Counted from the stretch's first letter, positions 1 through 8,374 are shown. The stretch: 59,012 nucleotides of DNA from an uncultured Faecalibacterium sp. (GCA_934512105.1 CAKSWQ010000011.1:1-59012), one strand, 5' to 3'. Program-made: numbers and translations. The notes: generated from the letters alone by a model not told the origin.

Positions 1-719
1 AGGGCGGCGTTTTCCGGGCCCACATAGCGCCAGTGCCACGGCTCGTAGGTGATGCCGGTCACGCTTTCGGCCTCCTTTGTGTAGCGCAGGATAAAGCCGT
101 ACTGCTCCGCGTTCTCGCACAGCCAGCGGAAAGCGGCGGTGTCGGCAAAGCCGATGTCAAGGACGGTATGCTCCGGGCTGTTCAGGTCGGCGGCAAGGCC
201 GCAGTTGTGCTCCGAGCAGCCCGGCGGGTTCACGATGGCAGCGGCCTTTTCCCGGGCGGCGGCTTCGCTCAGGCCCTGATCGCGGTAGTACTGGATCTTG
301 TTGTCGTACAGCTTTTTCTGGTAGCTGACGCTGCGGTAGCCGCTCTGCATCCGCACGTCTACGCCGTCCCGGGCGGCAGCGGCCTGCATGGCAAGAAAGG
401 CCTCGGCGGCTTCGGTCTGCAAAGTCTTGTTGATGGCGGTGTCCGAGCCGCATTCCATGGTCTCGATGGGGTAGTCCTCCGGCATCTTGTGGCTGCGGTT
501 GACAAGGATCATGCGGGGGTCGTCCAGCAGCGCCTGCGCCTGTGCGGCGGTAAGGACGCTCTGCTGTGCGCTGTTCTCGGCGGGCAGCTCCGGCAGCTGC
601 GGCACGGCAGCTTTGCGGGCGCAGGCGTAGGCGGTGCCGCCCGCCGCAAAGCAGAGCAGCGCCGTCAGGCAGAGCAGACGCCGGGCATGACGGTTGCGGC
701 GATGTTTGGAAGAACGCAT
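1..719 (-). CDS. VanY-type D-Ala-D-Ala carboxypeptidase, 3' end cut by window edge
   Basis: Secreted or membrane-anchored zinc peptidase of the M15B (VanY/DdcY) family, expected to trim the terminal D-alanine from peptidoglycan stem peptides. The visible 239 residues start at ATG 719 behind a GAAAGAAGG ribosome site. A basic N-terminus and one hydrophobic segment (about residues 14-32) act as signal or anchor. The zinc motif SEHNCGLAADL (about 169-179; His171 and Asp178) and the C-terminal EPWHWRYVG (about 226-234; His229) are intact, so the enzyme should be active. No stop codon is reached before base 1; only a few residues are probably missing. It is divergent from spoVAC, with 78 bases between the two starts. 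Confidence 0.88.
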   Translation of the reverse strand, partial: MRSSKHRRNRHARRLLCLTALLCFAAGGTAYACARKAAVPQLPELPAENSAQQSVLTAAQAQALLDDPRMILVNRSHKMPEDYPIETMECGSDTAINKTLQTEAAEAFLAMQAAAARDGVDVRMQSGYRSVSYQKKLYDNKIQYYRDQGLSEAAAREKAAAIVNPPGCSEHNCGLAADLNSPEHTVLDIGFADTAAFRWLCENAEQYGFILRYTKEAESVTGITYEPWHWRYVGPENAA

Positions 720-797
720 GAACCATACCTTCTTTCACAAAAAAGGATAAGTGCCCGCCGCCCCGGGCAGACTATCCGCAAAAGGGGGCGCGGGAAA

Positions 798-1247
798 ATG
801 AAGATGACAGCGCAGGAATACGCACGCCGGGTGCAGAAGGCGGGGCCGCACTCGCCGCTTTTGGCAGACTGCCTTTGGGCGTTCTGCGTGGGCGGCGGCA
901 TCTGCCTGCTGGGCGAAGGGCTGCGGCAGCTGTTTCTGCGGCAGGGCGCGGACGCCGAGGCGGCGGGCACCCTGACCAGCTGCACTTTGATCTTACTCTC
1001 GGCGGTGCTGACCACGCTGGGCTGGTACCAGAAGCTGGCGGCAAAGGCCGGGGCGGGGTCGCTGGTGCCCATCACCGGCTTTGCCAACGCGGTGGTCAGT
1101 GCGGCCATCGAGTTCAAGGCCGAGGGACGGGTACCGGGCACGGGAGCCAAGATGTTCCTCATTGCCGGGCCGGTCATCGTGTACGGCACGCTGGCGGCGG
1201 TGGTATACGGCGCGGTGCTGTGGCTGCTGGGGGCCTCTGCTTTATAA
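798..1247 (+). CDS. spoVAC: Stage V sporulation protein AC
   Basis: Integral membrane protein of 149 residues, the usual SpoVAC length. In spore formers SpoVAC is part of the SpoVA channel that moves dipicolinic acid across the inner spore membrane, and it can behave as a mechanosensitive channel. The family signature is seen in the opening MTAQEYAR and the glycine-rich membrane segments around LLADCLWAFCVGGGICLLGE, PITGFANAVVSAAIEFKAEG and the C-terminal hydrophobic stretch. Start ATG 798 follows a GGGGGCGCGGGA ribosome site; a second ATG lies two codons on. First gene of spoVAC-AD-AE, the minimal SpoVA set of many Clostridia. Confidence 0.92.
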   Translation: MKMTAQEYARRVQKAGPHSPLLADCLWAFCVGGGICLLGEGLRQLFLRQGADAEAAGTLTSCTLILLSAVLTTLGWYQKLAAKAGAGSLVPITGFANAVVSAAIEFKAEGRVPGTGAKMFLIAGPVIVYGTLAAVVYGAVLWLLGASAL

Positions 1248-1336
1248 TACGAAACAGCCCCGCCGGATATTGCAGTGCCACAGCACCAGTATAGCACGTC
1301 CCGGGGAATTTTTTGCAGAGAAAAGGAGAAATTTTT

Positions 1337-2353
1337 ATGACAGAGCGCCGGGGCGATACCTTGTTGTTCCGCATCCCGCCGGTCATCGCCGCACAGGCGG
1401 CGGTGGGCGGCAAAAAAGAGAGCGAGGGCCCGCTGGCAGCAGGCTTTGACGAATTGACCACCGACAACCGGCTGGGACAGCGCGGCTGGGAAGCCGCCGA
1501 AAAGCAGTTGCAGCTGCGGGCAGCGCGGCTCTGCCTGCAAAAGGCTGACCTGCCCGCCGAGCGGGTAGACCTTGCGCTGGCTGGGGACTTACAGGCGCAG
1601 TGCACCGCCTCCGGCTACGCGCTGCGGGAGCTGGGCGTGCCCTTTGCAGGGCTGTTCGGGGCGTGCAGCACCATGGCCGAGGCGCTGGCGCTGGGCGCGG
1701 CGCTGTGCAGCGGCGGGGCGGCGCAGAACCTGCTGGCCATGACTTCCAGCCATTTCTGTGCGGCAGAGCGGCAGTTCCGCACTCCGCTGAGCTACGGCGC
1801 GGTGCGCACCCCCACCGCCCAGTGGACAGCCACCGCCGCCGGGTGCTGTCTGCTGCGCCCGGCAGGGCAGGGGGTGGGTATTGCCGCTGCCACCCTTGGC
1901 CGGGTGCAGGACTATAACATCAGGGATATCAACAACATGGGCGCAGCCATGGCACCGGCCGCCGCCGCCACCCTGCTGCATTATCTTGCCGATACCCACG
2001 CAGAGCTGCGGGATTTTGACTGCATCTACACCGGCGACCTTGGGCTGGTGGGCAGTCAGATGCTGCGGGAGCTGCTGGCAGCAGAGGGGCTGCTGCTGAA
2101 AAACCACGCGGACTGCGGCTGTCTGCTCTATGATGCCGGGGAGCAGCGGGTAAAAAGCGGCGGCTCGGGTGCGGGCTGCTGCGCCGCCGTGCTCTGTGCG
2201 CATATCCTGCCAAAGCTGCTGCGCCGCGGCAGCCGCCGGGTGTTGTTTCTTGCCACCGGGGCGCTGATGAGCCAGACCACCTTTTTGCAGAAGGAGAGCA
2301 TCCCGGCGGTGGCGCATTTGGTGGAATTGACCGCACCGGAAAAGGAGGGCTGA
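1337..2353 (+). CDS. spoVAD: Stage V sporulation protein AD
   Basis: Thiolase-fold protein of 338 residues, the usual length. SpoVAD is the soluble, dipicolinate-binding member of the SpoVA complex in known spore formers. Seen here are DNRLGQRGWEAAE near residue 50, the thiolase-like cysteine loop GACSTMAEALALGAAL, and the C-terminal GSGAGCCAAVL. Start ATG 1337 is preceded by AAAAGGAGAAATTTTT; a TTG at 1313 is in frame but lies before the ribosome site and is rejected. It lies 89 bases after spoVAC and one base before spoVAE. The fold and cysteine loop are intact, with no frameshift. Confidence 0.93.
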   Translation: MTERRGDTLLFRIPPVIAAQAAVGGKKESEGPLAAGFDELTTDNRLGQRGWEAAEKQLQLRAARLCLQKADLPAERVDLALAGDLQAQCTASGYALRELGVPFAGLFGACSTMAEALALGAALCSGGAAQNLLAMTSSHFCAAERQFRTPLSYGAVRTPTAQWTATAAGCCLLRPAGQGVGIAAATLGRVQDYNIRDINNMGAAMAPAAAATLLHYLADTHAELRDFDCIYTGDLGLVGSQMLRELLAAEGLLLKNHADCGCLLYDAGEQRVKSGGSGAGCCAAVLCAHILPKLLRRGSRRVLFLATGALMSQTTFLQKESIPAVAHLVELTAPEKEG

Positions 2354-2354
2354 A

Positions 2355-2711
2355 ATGAACTATCTGTGGGCATTTTTAATAGGCGGCGCCATCTGCGCGG
2401 TGGGGCAGCTGTTCATCGACCTGACAAAGCTGACCCCGGCCCGCATCCTGACCGGTTATGTGGTGGCGGGGGTGGTGCTTTCAGCCGTGGGGCTGTATGC
2501 ACCGCTGGCAGAGCTGGCGGGTGCGGGGGCGAGCGTGCCCCTGCTGGGCTTCGGGCATCTGCTGGCAAAGGGGGTGCGCACCGCCGTAGCGGAAAAGGGA
2601 GCCATCGGCATTTTGACCGGCGGACTGACCGCTGCCTCTGCGGGCATCACCGCAAGCCTTGTCTGCGGCGTGGTGTGCAGCCTTGTGGGTAAGAGCCACG
2701 ACCAGAACTAA
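2355..2711 (+). CDS. spoVAE: Stage V sporulation protein AE
   Basis: Small multi-pass membrane protein (118 residues), third member of the SpoVA dipicolinate channel. It opens with MNYLWAFLIGGAICAVGQL, the SpoVAE signature, and keeps the family motif LLGFGHLLAKGV in the middle and a C-terminal glycine-rich helix pair. ATG 2355 begins one base after the spoVAD stop, and the ribosome site GGAGGGCTGA lies inside the end of spoVAD, so translation is probably coupled. Confidence 0.92.
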   Translation: MNYLWAFLIGGAICAVGQLFIDLTKLTPARILTGYVVAGVVLSAVGLYAPLAELAGAGASVPLLGFGHLLAKGVRTAVAEKGAIGILTGGLTAASAGITASLVCGVVCSLVGKSHDQN

Positions 2712-2788
2712 GCGGTTTTGTCTGCGCTGCTTCGCTATATTTTGCGCCCGGCGGCTGGTAAACTGGGGGCAAAACGGAGGTGAGGCGC

Positions 2789-3040
2789 ATGAAACACAGC
2801 GGACAGACCGTGCTGTGGGAGCTGTGGGCGGCGCTGTGCCTGTGCACGGCGCTGGTGCTGCCGCCGGGCAGTCCGTGGCTGCACGAACCGGCGCTTTTGT
2901 ACCCGGGGCTTTCGCTGGCGGCGGTCGTGCCCGCCGCGTGGGCGGTGTGGTGGGTGGCGGCGCCGCAGCAGCCCCTGCCGCCGGAGCAGCTGCTGGAACC
3001 AGTGCAGCGGCAGAGCCTTGCCGCGCTGTGCGGGACATGA
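2789..3040 (+). CDS. Small two-helix membrane protein, function unknown
   Basis: An 83-residue protein with two predicted membrane helices (about residues 8-28 and 41-62), the first rich in Leu/Ala/Cys and the second ending in AWAVWWVAAP. ATG 2789 is chosen over an in-frame GTG nine bases earlier because ACGGAGG sits 8 bases before the ATG. It lies 77 bases after spoVAE and could be the tail of that transcript. I do not recognise a family. It ends just before the hairpin at 3055-3092. Confidence 0.55.
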   Translation: MKHSGQTVLWELWAALCLCTALVLPPGSPWLHEPALLYPGLSLAAVVPAAWAVWWVAAPQQPLPPEQLLEPVQRQSLAALCGT

Positions 3041-3054
3041 CCCCCGAAAAAACA

Positions 3055-3092
3055 AAAACCCCTGTACCGGGTACCCGGTACAGAGGTTTTGT
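3055..3092 (-). terminator. Intrinsic terminator of rpsT (possibly bidirectional)
   Basis: Near-perfect palindrome around CTGTACCGGGTACCCGGTAC. Read on the minus strand it is followed by a T-rich run (the plus strand shows AAAAAACAAAAA at 3047-3058). The plus-strand side has GGTTTTG, so it may also stop the spoVA transcript. Confidence 0.8.
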
Positions 3093-3112
3093 TCGTCAAT
3101 CAAACTGCGCAA

Positions 3113-3373
3113 TCAAGCGTTCTTGTTAGCACGCTTTGCCATACGGCTGATCTTGCGGCTGGCGGTGTTCTTCTTGATGACACCCTTAGCGCGAGCCTTG
3201 TCGATCGCGGAAACAGCAGCCAGGACGGTTGCGTCCTTGTCAGCGGCATTCGCATCGATGGCAGCGTCTGCCTTCTTGACGACTGTTTTCAGGTTGGTCT
3301 TAATGGCCTTGTTGTGAGCCTGCTCTGCAGCAGCCTGCACGACGCGGTCCTTCTGAGATTTGATGTTAGGCAT
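3113..3373 (-). CDS. rpsT: 30S ribosomal protein S20
   Basis: Primary 16S rRNA-binding protein of the small subunit, 86 residues, very basic. It begins MPNIKSQKDRV and carries the family core AIKTNLKTVVKK and ASRKISRMAKRANK. ATG 3373 is used because GGAGG lies 7 bases upstream; the ATG three codons earlier overlaps that ribosome site. Divergent from gpr, an arrangement common in Clostridia and Bacilli, where rpsT sits back-to-back with gpr and spoIIP. Confidence 0.97.
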   Translation of the reverse strand: MPNIKSQKDRVVQAAAEQAHNKAIKTNLKTVVKKADAAIDANAADKDATVLAAVSAIDKARAKGVIKKNTASRKISRMAKRANKNA

Positions 3374-3411
3374 TCGTTCCACCTCCTTGGCTACCTATAA
3401 CAGCGCACCCT

Positions 3412-3440
3412 ATGATACCATATTTCGCGTACCAGCGCAA
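3412..3440 (-). promoter_or_regulatory. Sigma-A promoter of rpsT
   Basis: On the minus strand TTGCGC, a 17-base spacer and TATCAT end about 39 bases before the rpsT start codon. Confidence 0.65.
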
Positions 3441-3538
3441 GCGTTTTTTTGATTTTTGTTTGGAAAAGTTTTATTTTTCCCATACTTTCCGGCAAGAAGG
3501 CGGGCTTTTGCCCCCAAAAGGAACGGAGAGTGTGGAAA

Positions 3539-4324
3539 ATGCGTACTACGGATATGGCCGACGAGCTGTTTTCAGCAGCAGCGCAGCCGATGCCCGCAGG
3601 GGTGCGGCTGGCTACCGCCCGCCACGGCGGGGTGACGGTGACAAGGGTGGAAGTTGCCCGCGAGGGGCTCAGCCGCCCCCGGGGCAGGTATGTCACGCTG
3701 GAAATGCCCAGCGTCAGCGTGCTGGACGAGCGGGACGCCGCCGTCATCGAAGTATGCGCCCGGGAACTGCGCGCCCTGCTGCCGCCGGAAGGGCCGGTGC
3801 TGGTGCTGGGGGTGGGCAACCGCCGCATCACCGCCGATGCCCTTGGCCCGCGCACGGTGCAGCGCATCCTTGTCACCATGGGCGCGGGCGCTGCCCCGCC
3901 GGTGCGGGGCTTGCGCCCGGTAGCAGCCGTTGCACCCGGGGTGGCGGCAGCCACAGGGCTTTCGCTTCAGCAGCTGGCGGCGGCGCTGGTGGGGCAGCTG
4001 CGCCCGGCGGCGGTGGTCTGTGTGGACAGTCTCTGCTCCGCCGAGGGGCAGCGGCTGGGGCGCACGGTGCAGTTTTCGGACTCAGGGCTTTACCCGGCGC
4101 AGGCCGACCACACCCGCCACCTGACCCGGGACACTTTGGGCGTGCCGGTGGTGGCGGCGGGCATTCCCACCCTGATGCAGGCGCAGGAAGGGGCAGACCT
4201 TGTGGTCACGCCCCGGGCGCTGGACAGCGTGATCGCCCACGGTGCGGCGCTGCTGGCGGGCAGCGTCAACCGCGCCTTGCAGCCCCGCCTTACCGTGCAG
4301 CAGCTCTGCTGGCTGACGGGGTAG
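3539..4324 (+). CDS. gpr: GPR endopeptidase (germination spore protease)
   Basis: Member of the GPR (A25) family, which degrades small acid-soluble spore proteins in the first minutes of germination. The 261-residue product keeps the core blocks: VLVLGVGNRRITADALGP (nucleotide-free fold, one catalytic Asp in ITADALGP), VAPGVAAATGL, VVCVDSLCSAEG (second Asp) and GIPTLMQA. It is shorter than the roughly 320-370 residues I expect; the propeptide region is short and the glycine-rich loop after FSDSGLYP is replaced by QADHTRH. ATG 3539 follows AACGGAGAG. A CATACTTT at about 3480 resembles a sigma-F/G -10 box, but I cannot assign a -35. spoIIP follows after a repeat. Confidence 0.9.
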   Translation: MRTTDMADELFSAAAQPMPAGVRLATARHGGVTVTRVEVAREGLSRPRGRYVTLEMPSVSVLDERDAAVIEVCARELRALLPPEGPVLVLGVGNRRITADALGPRTVQRILVTMGAGAAPPVRGLRPVAAVAPGVAAATGLSLQQLAAALVGQLRPAAVVCVDSLCSAEGQRLGRTVQFSDSGLYPAQADHTRHLTRDTLGVPVVAAGIPTLMQAQEGADLVVTPRALDSVIAHGAALLAGSVNRALQPRLTVQQLCWLTG

Positions 4325-4326
4325 AT

Positions 4327-4504
4327 GATTTAGAATGTGCTCCGCGTTGCGCTAATACCCCCTCAGTCTGCTCACTACGTTCGCAGCCAGCTCCCCCAAG
4401 GGGACGCCTTTGGGCAGTACCGGAAACCTTGCCGCTACCTCTGAAGCCGTCCCCTTGGGGAAGGTGGCTTGACGCGAAGCGGCAAGACGGAAGGGGTATC
4501 CCGC
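4327..4504. repeat. Intergenic repeat, family 1, flanked by family 2 half-arms
   Basis: Imperfect long palindrome between gpr and spoIIP. Family 1 landmarks are ACCCCCTCAGTC, CAGCTCCCCCAAGGGGACG, CCGTCCCCTTGGGGAAGG and GACGGAAGGGGTAT. It is bordered on the left by GATTTAGAATGTGCTCCGC (4327-4345) and on the right by an inverted, diverged copy at about 4503-4520. Related copies occur at least eight more times in this window. Confidence 0.85.
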
Positions 4505-4545
4505 ATATTTGAAATCGTCCCACTGGCCGGAAAGGAGGTCTTGCC

Positions 4546-5673
4546 ATGCGCAGCAGAGAGCCTTGGCGTCTGCCTGCGGGGCAGAGCAGGGCGGTGCCCT
4601 TTTTGCAGGCTGCGGTGCTGTTTGCGGCGCTGTGCATCTTTGCCCGCAGCGCCGCGCTGGTGTTGGCGGCCTTTCTGGCAGCGCCGGTGCCCGCCGCGCA
4701 GACTTTGCTGCATCTGGGGCAGCAGGCGGTTGAGAGCCGGGCAGCGGCTGCGCCTGCGGAAAGCGTACCGGAGGCCGCATCCGCGCTGTCTCCGGCGCAG
4801 GAGACGGCTGCCCCGGTGCAGGCCGGGGTGGAACAGTATCTTGTGGCCTTGCAGCCGGACGAAGCCCGCCCTGCCGATGCCGGTACGGTGACAGAGCAGC
4901 AGTTCGGGCACGGCAGCGGCGAAAAGTACATTCCCTGCGGCGCAGGCAGCATCAAGAATAACACCCGGCAGACGGCGGCAGACATCGCCGCCGAGGCGGC
5001 GCAGCCCCTGCCCTTTGTCATCGAAAAGGACAGCGCCGCGCCGCAGGTGCTCATCATGCATACCCACGCCACCGAGGACTACCGCCTTTCTGCCGGGCTG
5101 TGGTTCACCCCCGGGGACGGGGCCCGCAGTACCGACCGCAGCATCAATATGTGCGCGGTGGGGCGGGTGATGGCCGATACCCTCAACGCGGCAGGGATCT
5201 GCACCCTGCACGACGAAACTTTGAACGATTACCCCAGCTACACCGGCAGCTACGCCAACAGCCGGGCGGTGGTGCAGCAGTATCTGGCGCAGTACCCCAG
5301 CATCAAGGTGGTGCTGGATGTCCACCGCGACGCCATCGAGCGGGAAAACGGCACCCGCTGCGCCCCGGTGTGCACCGTAGACGGGCGGCAGGCGGCGCAG
5401 GTGATGATCATCTGCGGGTGCGACAACGGCACCAGTGTGCAGCTGCCCGCATGGCGGCAGAACCTGCGCTTTGCAGCGGCGTGGGAGCGCAGCATGGAGG
5501 CAAAATACCCCGGCTTTACCCGCCCGGTACTGTTCAGCTACCGGTTCTATAATCAGGACCTGACCACCGGCAGCCTGCTGATCGAGATCGGCGGGCACGG
5601 CAACAACCTAAATGAGGCCCTGTACGCCGGATATCTGGCAGCACAGGGCCTCGCGGAGACATTATTGGGTTGA
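4546..5673 (+). CDS. spoIIP: Stage II sporulation protein P (cell wall amidase/endopeptidase)
   Basis: Part of the SpoIIDMP peptidoglycan hydrolase that drives engulfment of the forespore in spore formers; SpoIIP has N-acetylmuramoyl-L-alanine amidase and endopeptidase activity. The 375-residue protein has an N-terminal membrane anchor (about residues 20-45), an Ala-rich linker, then the catalytic domain from about 165. The zinc and catalytic motifs are intact: MHTHATEDY, VVLDVHRDAI and LIEIGGHGNNLNEA. ATG 4546 follows AAAGGAGG. The stop is one base from the stop of the convergent lipoprotein gene. Confidence 0.93.
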   Translation: MRSREPWRLPAGQSRAVPFLQAAVLFAALCIFARSAALVLAAFLAAPVPAAQTLLHLGQQAVESRAAAAPAESVPEAASALSPAQETAAPVQAGVEQYLVALQPDEARPADAGTVTEQQFGHGSGEKYIPCGAGSIKNNTRQTAADIAAEAAQPLPFVIEKDSAAPQVLIMHTHATEDYRLSAGLWFTPGDGARSTDRSINMCAVGRVMADTLNAAGICTLHDETLNDYPSYTGSYANSRAVVQQYLAQYPSIKVVLDVHRDAIERENGTRCAPVCTVDGRQAAQVMIICGCDNGTSVQLPAWRQNLRFAAAWERSMEAKYPGFTRPVLFSYRFYNQDLTTGSLLIEIGGHGNNLNEALYAGYLAAQGLAETLLG

Positions 5674-5674
5674 G

Positions 5675-6223
5675 TTAGCCGCCAAGGCTGGAGATCATGC
5701 TGCTCTTGGCAGACTGATAGTAGCTCCATGCCTGATCGGCCACGGTCTCGGGCTGGTTATACTCCCGCAGAACGCTGCGCATCTCGCTGACCACCGAGGA
5801 GACGGCACTGTCGTAGGTGCTCTCCACAGAGGAAAGATGTTTGTATGCGATGCTGATCTTATTGGCAAGGGTCCGCTCTTTGGCGGGCAGAGCGTGGTAT
5901 TCATCCTTTGCGCTCTGGATGGCACTGCTGACATCCGACCGTGCCGAGGACTCCAGCGAGTACAGCTCGCTCATCAGTGAGGCGATCTTGGCATCGCACT
6001 CGGGGTTTGGCGGGTCGTAGACGTGGTCGGGGTCACTGGCAGTGCTGCTGTCCGAGGAGCCGGACTGGGAGGTGTTTCCGTAGGCGGGAAGCCAGTCACC
6101 GAACATAAATTCGTTGTACCCGGCAATAAATTCTTCTTTGGTGCAGCCGCTCAGCAGAGCAGCCAGTGCGCAGCTGACCACGGCGAGGGTCAGCAGACGG
6201 ATGACGCGGTGTGTGTGCTTCAT
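5675..6223 (-). CDS. Lipoprotein with helical C-terminal half, function unknown
   Basis: A 182-residue putative lipoprotein. The signal peptide ends in the lipobox LLSGC (Cys at about 27), followed by a Ser/Asp/Pro-rich linker (about 50-75) and a helical region with heptad-like Leu/Ser patterning (about 80-170). ATG 6223 is chosen because GGAGGAAATT directly precedes it; the earlier ATG overlaps that ribosome site. No enzyme motif is visible. It has its own promoter and abuts spoIIP tail to tail. Confidence 0.75.
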   Translation of the reverse strand: MKHTHRVIRLLTLAVVSCALAALLSGCTKEEFIAGYNEFMFGDWLPAYGNTSQSGSSDSSTASDPDHVYDPPNPECDAKIASLMSELYSLESSARSDVSSAIQSAKDEYHALPAKERTLANKISIAYKHLSSVESTYDSAVSSVVSEMRSVLREYNQPETVADQAWSYYQSAKSSMISSLGG

Positions 6224-6265
6224 AATTTCCTCCATGCTATGGTTTTGCGGAATACCGCTTTTCCC

Positions 6266-6294
6266 ATTTTATCAGAGAAAAGGCGTTCTGACAA
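6266..6294 (-). promoter_or_regulatory. Sigma-A promoter of the lipoprotein gene
   Basis: Minus-strand TTGTCA, 17-base spacer, TAAAAT, about 43 bases before the start codon. Confidence 0.65.
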
Positions 6295-6333
6295 GAAAAA
6301 ACGCAAAATTTTATTCATTACCGCGCGGCAAGG

Positions 6334-6362
6334 TTGACAAAATGCCGCCAACGTGCTATTTT
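6334..6362 (+). promoter_or_regulatory. Promoter of the asnS T-box transcript
   Basis: TTGACA, 17-base spacer, TATTTT with an extended TGC just before the -10. It lies immediately upstream of the T-box leader. Confidence 0.75.
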
Positions 6363-6375
6363 AAAACAACAAATG

Positions 6376-6660
6376 CAAGGAACGGGAAAAGTAGCGCGGG
6401 TCGTCCGGCCCAGAGAGTGCGGCACAGCTGAGAGCCGCGCCCGTGCGCCGCGTGAACGAACACCCGGGAGCAGCAAACTGAACACGGCAGCGCGTCTGCC
6501 GTTAAGTAGGTGCGCCGCAGGTCCAGCGTTACAGGGACAGCGCTTAAACAAAGAGCGCGTGAGCGACCGGACACTTCCGGTAATTCAGGTGGCACCGCGG
6601 ACATTACAAGACAGCTTGTTCGCCCTGAACTTTCAGGGCAAAAGCTGTCTTTTTTCTTTA
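6376..6660 (+). promoter_or_regulatory. T-box riboswitch (tRNA-sensing leader) of asnS
   Basis: A leader of about 285 bases. The T-box sequence proper is AGGTGGCACCGCGG at 6587-6600. It is followed by a terminator whose stem pairs AAGACAGCTTG with AAAGCTGTCTTTTTTC, with an inner CGCCCTGAA/TTCAGGGC helix (about 6606-6657). The Stem I region has AGAGAGTGCGG and a plausible specifier bulge GTGAACGAACACCC around 6452-6465, where an AAC codon would read tRNA-Asn. Two overlapping AAC triplets make the exact specifier uncertain. By family knowledge, uncharged tRNA-Asn stabilises the antiterminator and switches on asnS. Confidence 0.92.
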
Positions 6661-6675
6661 CAAAGGAGAACTACT

Positions 6676-8064
6676 ATGGAACGTACCGAGATCCTTTCGC
6701 TGTTCAAGAGCACCCCGGCGGACGGCACCGAGATCACCGTCTGCGGCTGGGCAAAGAACATCCGCGACTCCAAGAACATCGGCTTCATCGCCCTGTCGGA
6801 CGGCGGCTGCTTCAAGACCCTGCAGGTGGTGCTGGAAGCCGGCAAGCTGGCAAACTATGATGAAGTCATCCACACCGGTCTGTACAGCAGCCTGCGCATC
6901 AAGGGCAAGCTGGTGCTCACCCCGCAGGCAAAGCAGCCCTTTGAGCTGAACGCCGAGAGCGTGGAGATCCTGGGCGACTGCCCCGCCGACGAGTACCCCC
7001 TGCAGAAAAAGAAGATGAGCATGGAGTATCTGCGCACCATGCCCACCCTGCGCCCCCGCACCAACACCTTCAACGCCGCTTTCCGCGTGCGCAGCGTGGC
7101 AGCCTACGCCATCCACAAGTTCTTCCAGGAGAACGGCTTTGTCTACGCCCACTCTCCGCTGATCACCGCATCCGACTGCGAGGGTGCAGGCGAAATGTTC
7201 CGTGTGACCACCTTGGATCTGGACAACGTGCCCAAGACCGAGGACGGCGCTGTGGATTACAGCAAGGACTTCTTTGAAAAGCCGGTCAACCTGACCGTTT
7301 CCGGCCAGCTGGAGGCCGAGGCCATGGCTATGGCCTTTGGCAAGGTGTACACCTTTGGCCCCACCTTCCGCGCCGAGAAGAGCTTTACCACCCGCCACGC
7401 TGCGGAGTTCTGGATGATCGAGCCGGAGATGGCTTTCTGCGACCTGAACGGCTACATGGATAACGCCGAGGCTATGATCAAGTACGTCATCCGCTATGTG
7501 CTGGACAACTGCCCGGACGAGATGGCCTTCTTCAACCAGTTCATCGACAAGGGCCTTGTCGAGCGTCTGGAGCTGGTGGCGAACAGCGAGTTCGGCCGCA
7601 TCAGCTACACCGAGGCCATTGAAATTCTGGAAAAGAACAACAAGAAGTTCCAGTACCCGGTGGAGTGGGGCGTGGATATCCAGACCGAGCACGAGCGCTA
7701 CCTGACCGAGGTGGTGTTCAAGAAGCCGGTCTTTGTCACCGACTACCCCAAGGAGATCAAGAGCTTCTACATGAAGCAGAACGCCGACGGCAAGACCGTG
7801 GCCGCAGCAGATATGCTGGTGCCCGGCATCGGCGAGCTGATCGGCGGCAGCCAGCGTGAAGAGGACTACGGCAAGCTGGTGGCCCGCATGGACGAGCTGG
7901 GCATGGACAAGACCAACTACGAGTGGTATTTGAACCTGCGCAAGTTCGGCGGCGTGGAGCACGCAGGCTACGGCTTGGGCTTTGAGCGCATGATCATGTA
8001 CCTCACCGGCATCCAGAACATCCGTGACGTGCTGCCCTTCCCCCGCACCGCATACGGCTTCTGA
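6676..8064 (+). CDS. asnS: Asparaginyl-tRNA synthetase
   Basis: Class IIb aminoacyl-tRNA synthetase charging tRNA-Asn (462 residues, normal length). An N-terminal OB-fold anticodon-binding domain (about 1-110, with [19 protein letters not shown]) precedes the catalytic domain. Motif 2 is [20 protein letters not shown] and motif 3 [32 protein letters not shown] and the ending PFPRTAYGF are typical of AsnRS rather than AspRS. ATG 6676 follows AAAGGAG; longer in-frame reading into the T-box leader is not coding. Controlled by the T-box upstream and ended by the hairpin at 8084. Confidence 0.97.
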   Translation: MERTEILSLFKSTPADGTEITVCGWAKNIRDSKNIGFIALSDGGCFKTLQVVLEAGKLANYDEVIHTGLYSSLRIKGKLVLTPQAKQPFELNAESVEILGDCPADEYPLQKKKMSMEYLRTMPTLRPRTNTFNAAFRVRSVAAYAIHKFFQENGFVYAHSPLITASDCEGAGEMFRVTTLDLDNVPKTEDGAVDYSKDFFEKPVNLTVSGQLEAEAMAMAFGKVYTFGPTFRAEKSFTTRHAAEFWMIEPEMAFCDLNGYMDNAEAMIKYVIRYVLDNCPDEMAFFNQFIDKGLVERLELVANSEFGRISYTEAIEILEKNNKKFQYPVEWGVDIQTEHERYLTEVVFKKPVFVTDYPKEIKSFYMKQNADGKTVAAADMLVPGIGELIGGSQREEDYGKLVARMDELGMDKTNYEWYLNLRKFGGVEHAGYGLGFERMIMYLTGIQNIRDVLPFPRTAYGF

Positions 8065-8083
8065 GAAGCGCGCATACTTTTAC

Positions 8084-8115
8084 CGGGCTGCTGCATTCCG
8101 CAGCGGCCCGTTTTT
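8084..8115 (+). terminator. Terminator of asnS
   Basis: CGGGCTGCTGC / GCAGCGGCCCG stem followed by TTTTT. Confidence 0.85.
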
Positions 8116-8130
8116 GGTTGAACGGGAGAC

Positions 8131-8374
8131 GACCCCCTCAGGCACGGCTTCGCCGTGCCAGCTCCCCCAAGGGGACGCCTTATGGCAACGCCGGGAACTT
8201 TATCGCCACCGCCAAAAGCCGTCCCCTTGGGGAAGGTGGCATCGCCGTAGGCGATGACGGAAGGGGTATCCCGGGCAAGCCGCTTTGCACTTTAGCTGCA
8301 AAGTTTGCGGGCGCGCCAGAGGCTCCCTCCCCGAGGGAGCTGGCAAAACCGTCAGGTTTTGACTGAGGGAGTTC
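8131..8374. repeat. Intergenic repeat, family 1, with a second partial copy
   Basis: A full family 1 copy (GACCCCCTCAGG through GACGGAAGGGGTATC, 8131-8271) is joined to a partial variant with GGCTCCCTCCCCGAGGGAGC and CCGTCAGGTTTTGACTGAGGG (8281-8374). Together with the following hairpin and family 2 element it fills the asnS-mutY gap; no gene is seen there. Confidence 0.85.

Noticed and set aside
157..738. 193-codon minus-strand frame overlapping the left edge gene
   Set aside because: Arg/Pro-rich out-of-frame shadow; the VanY frame has catalytic motifs and a good ribosome site.
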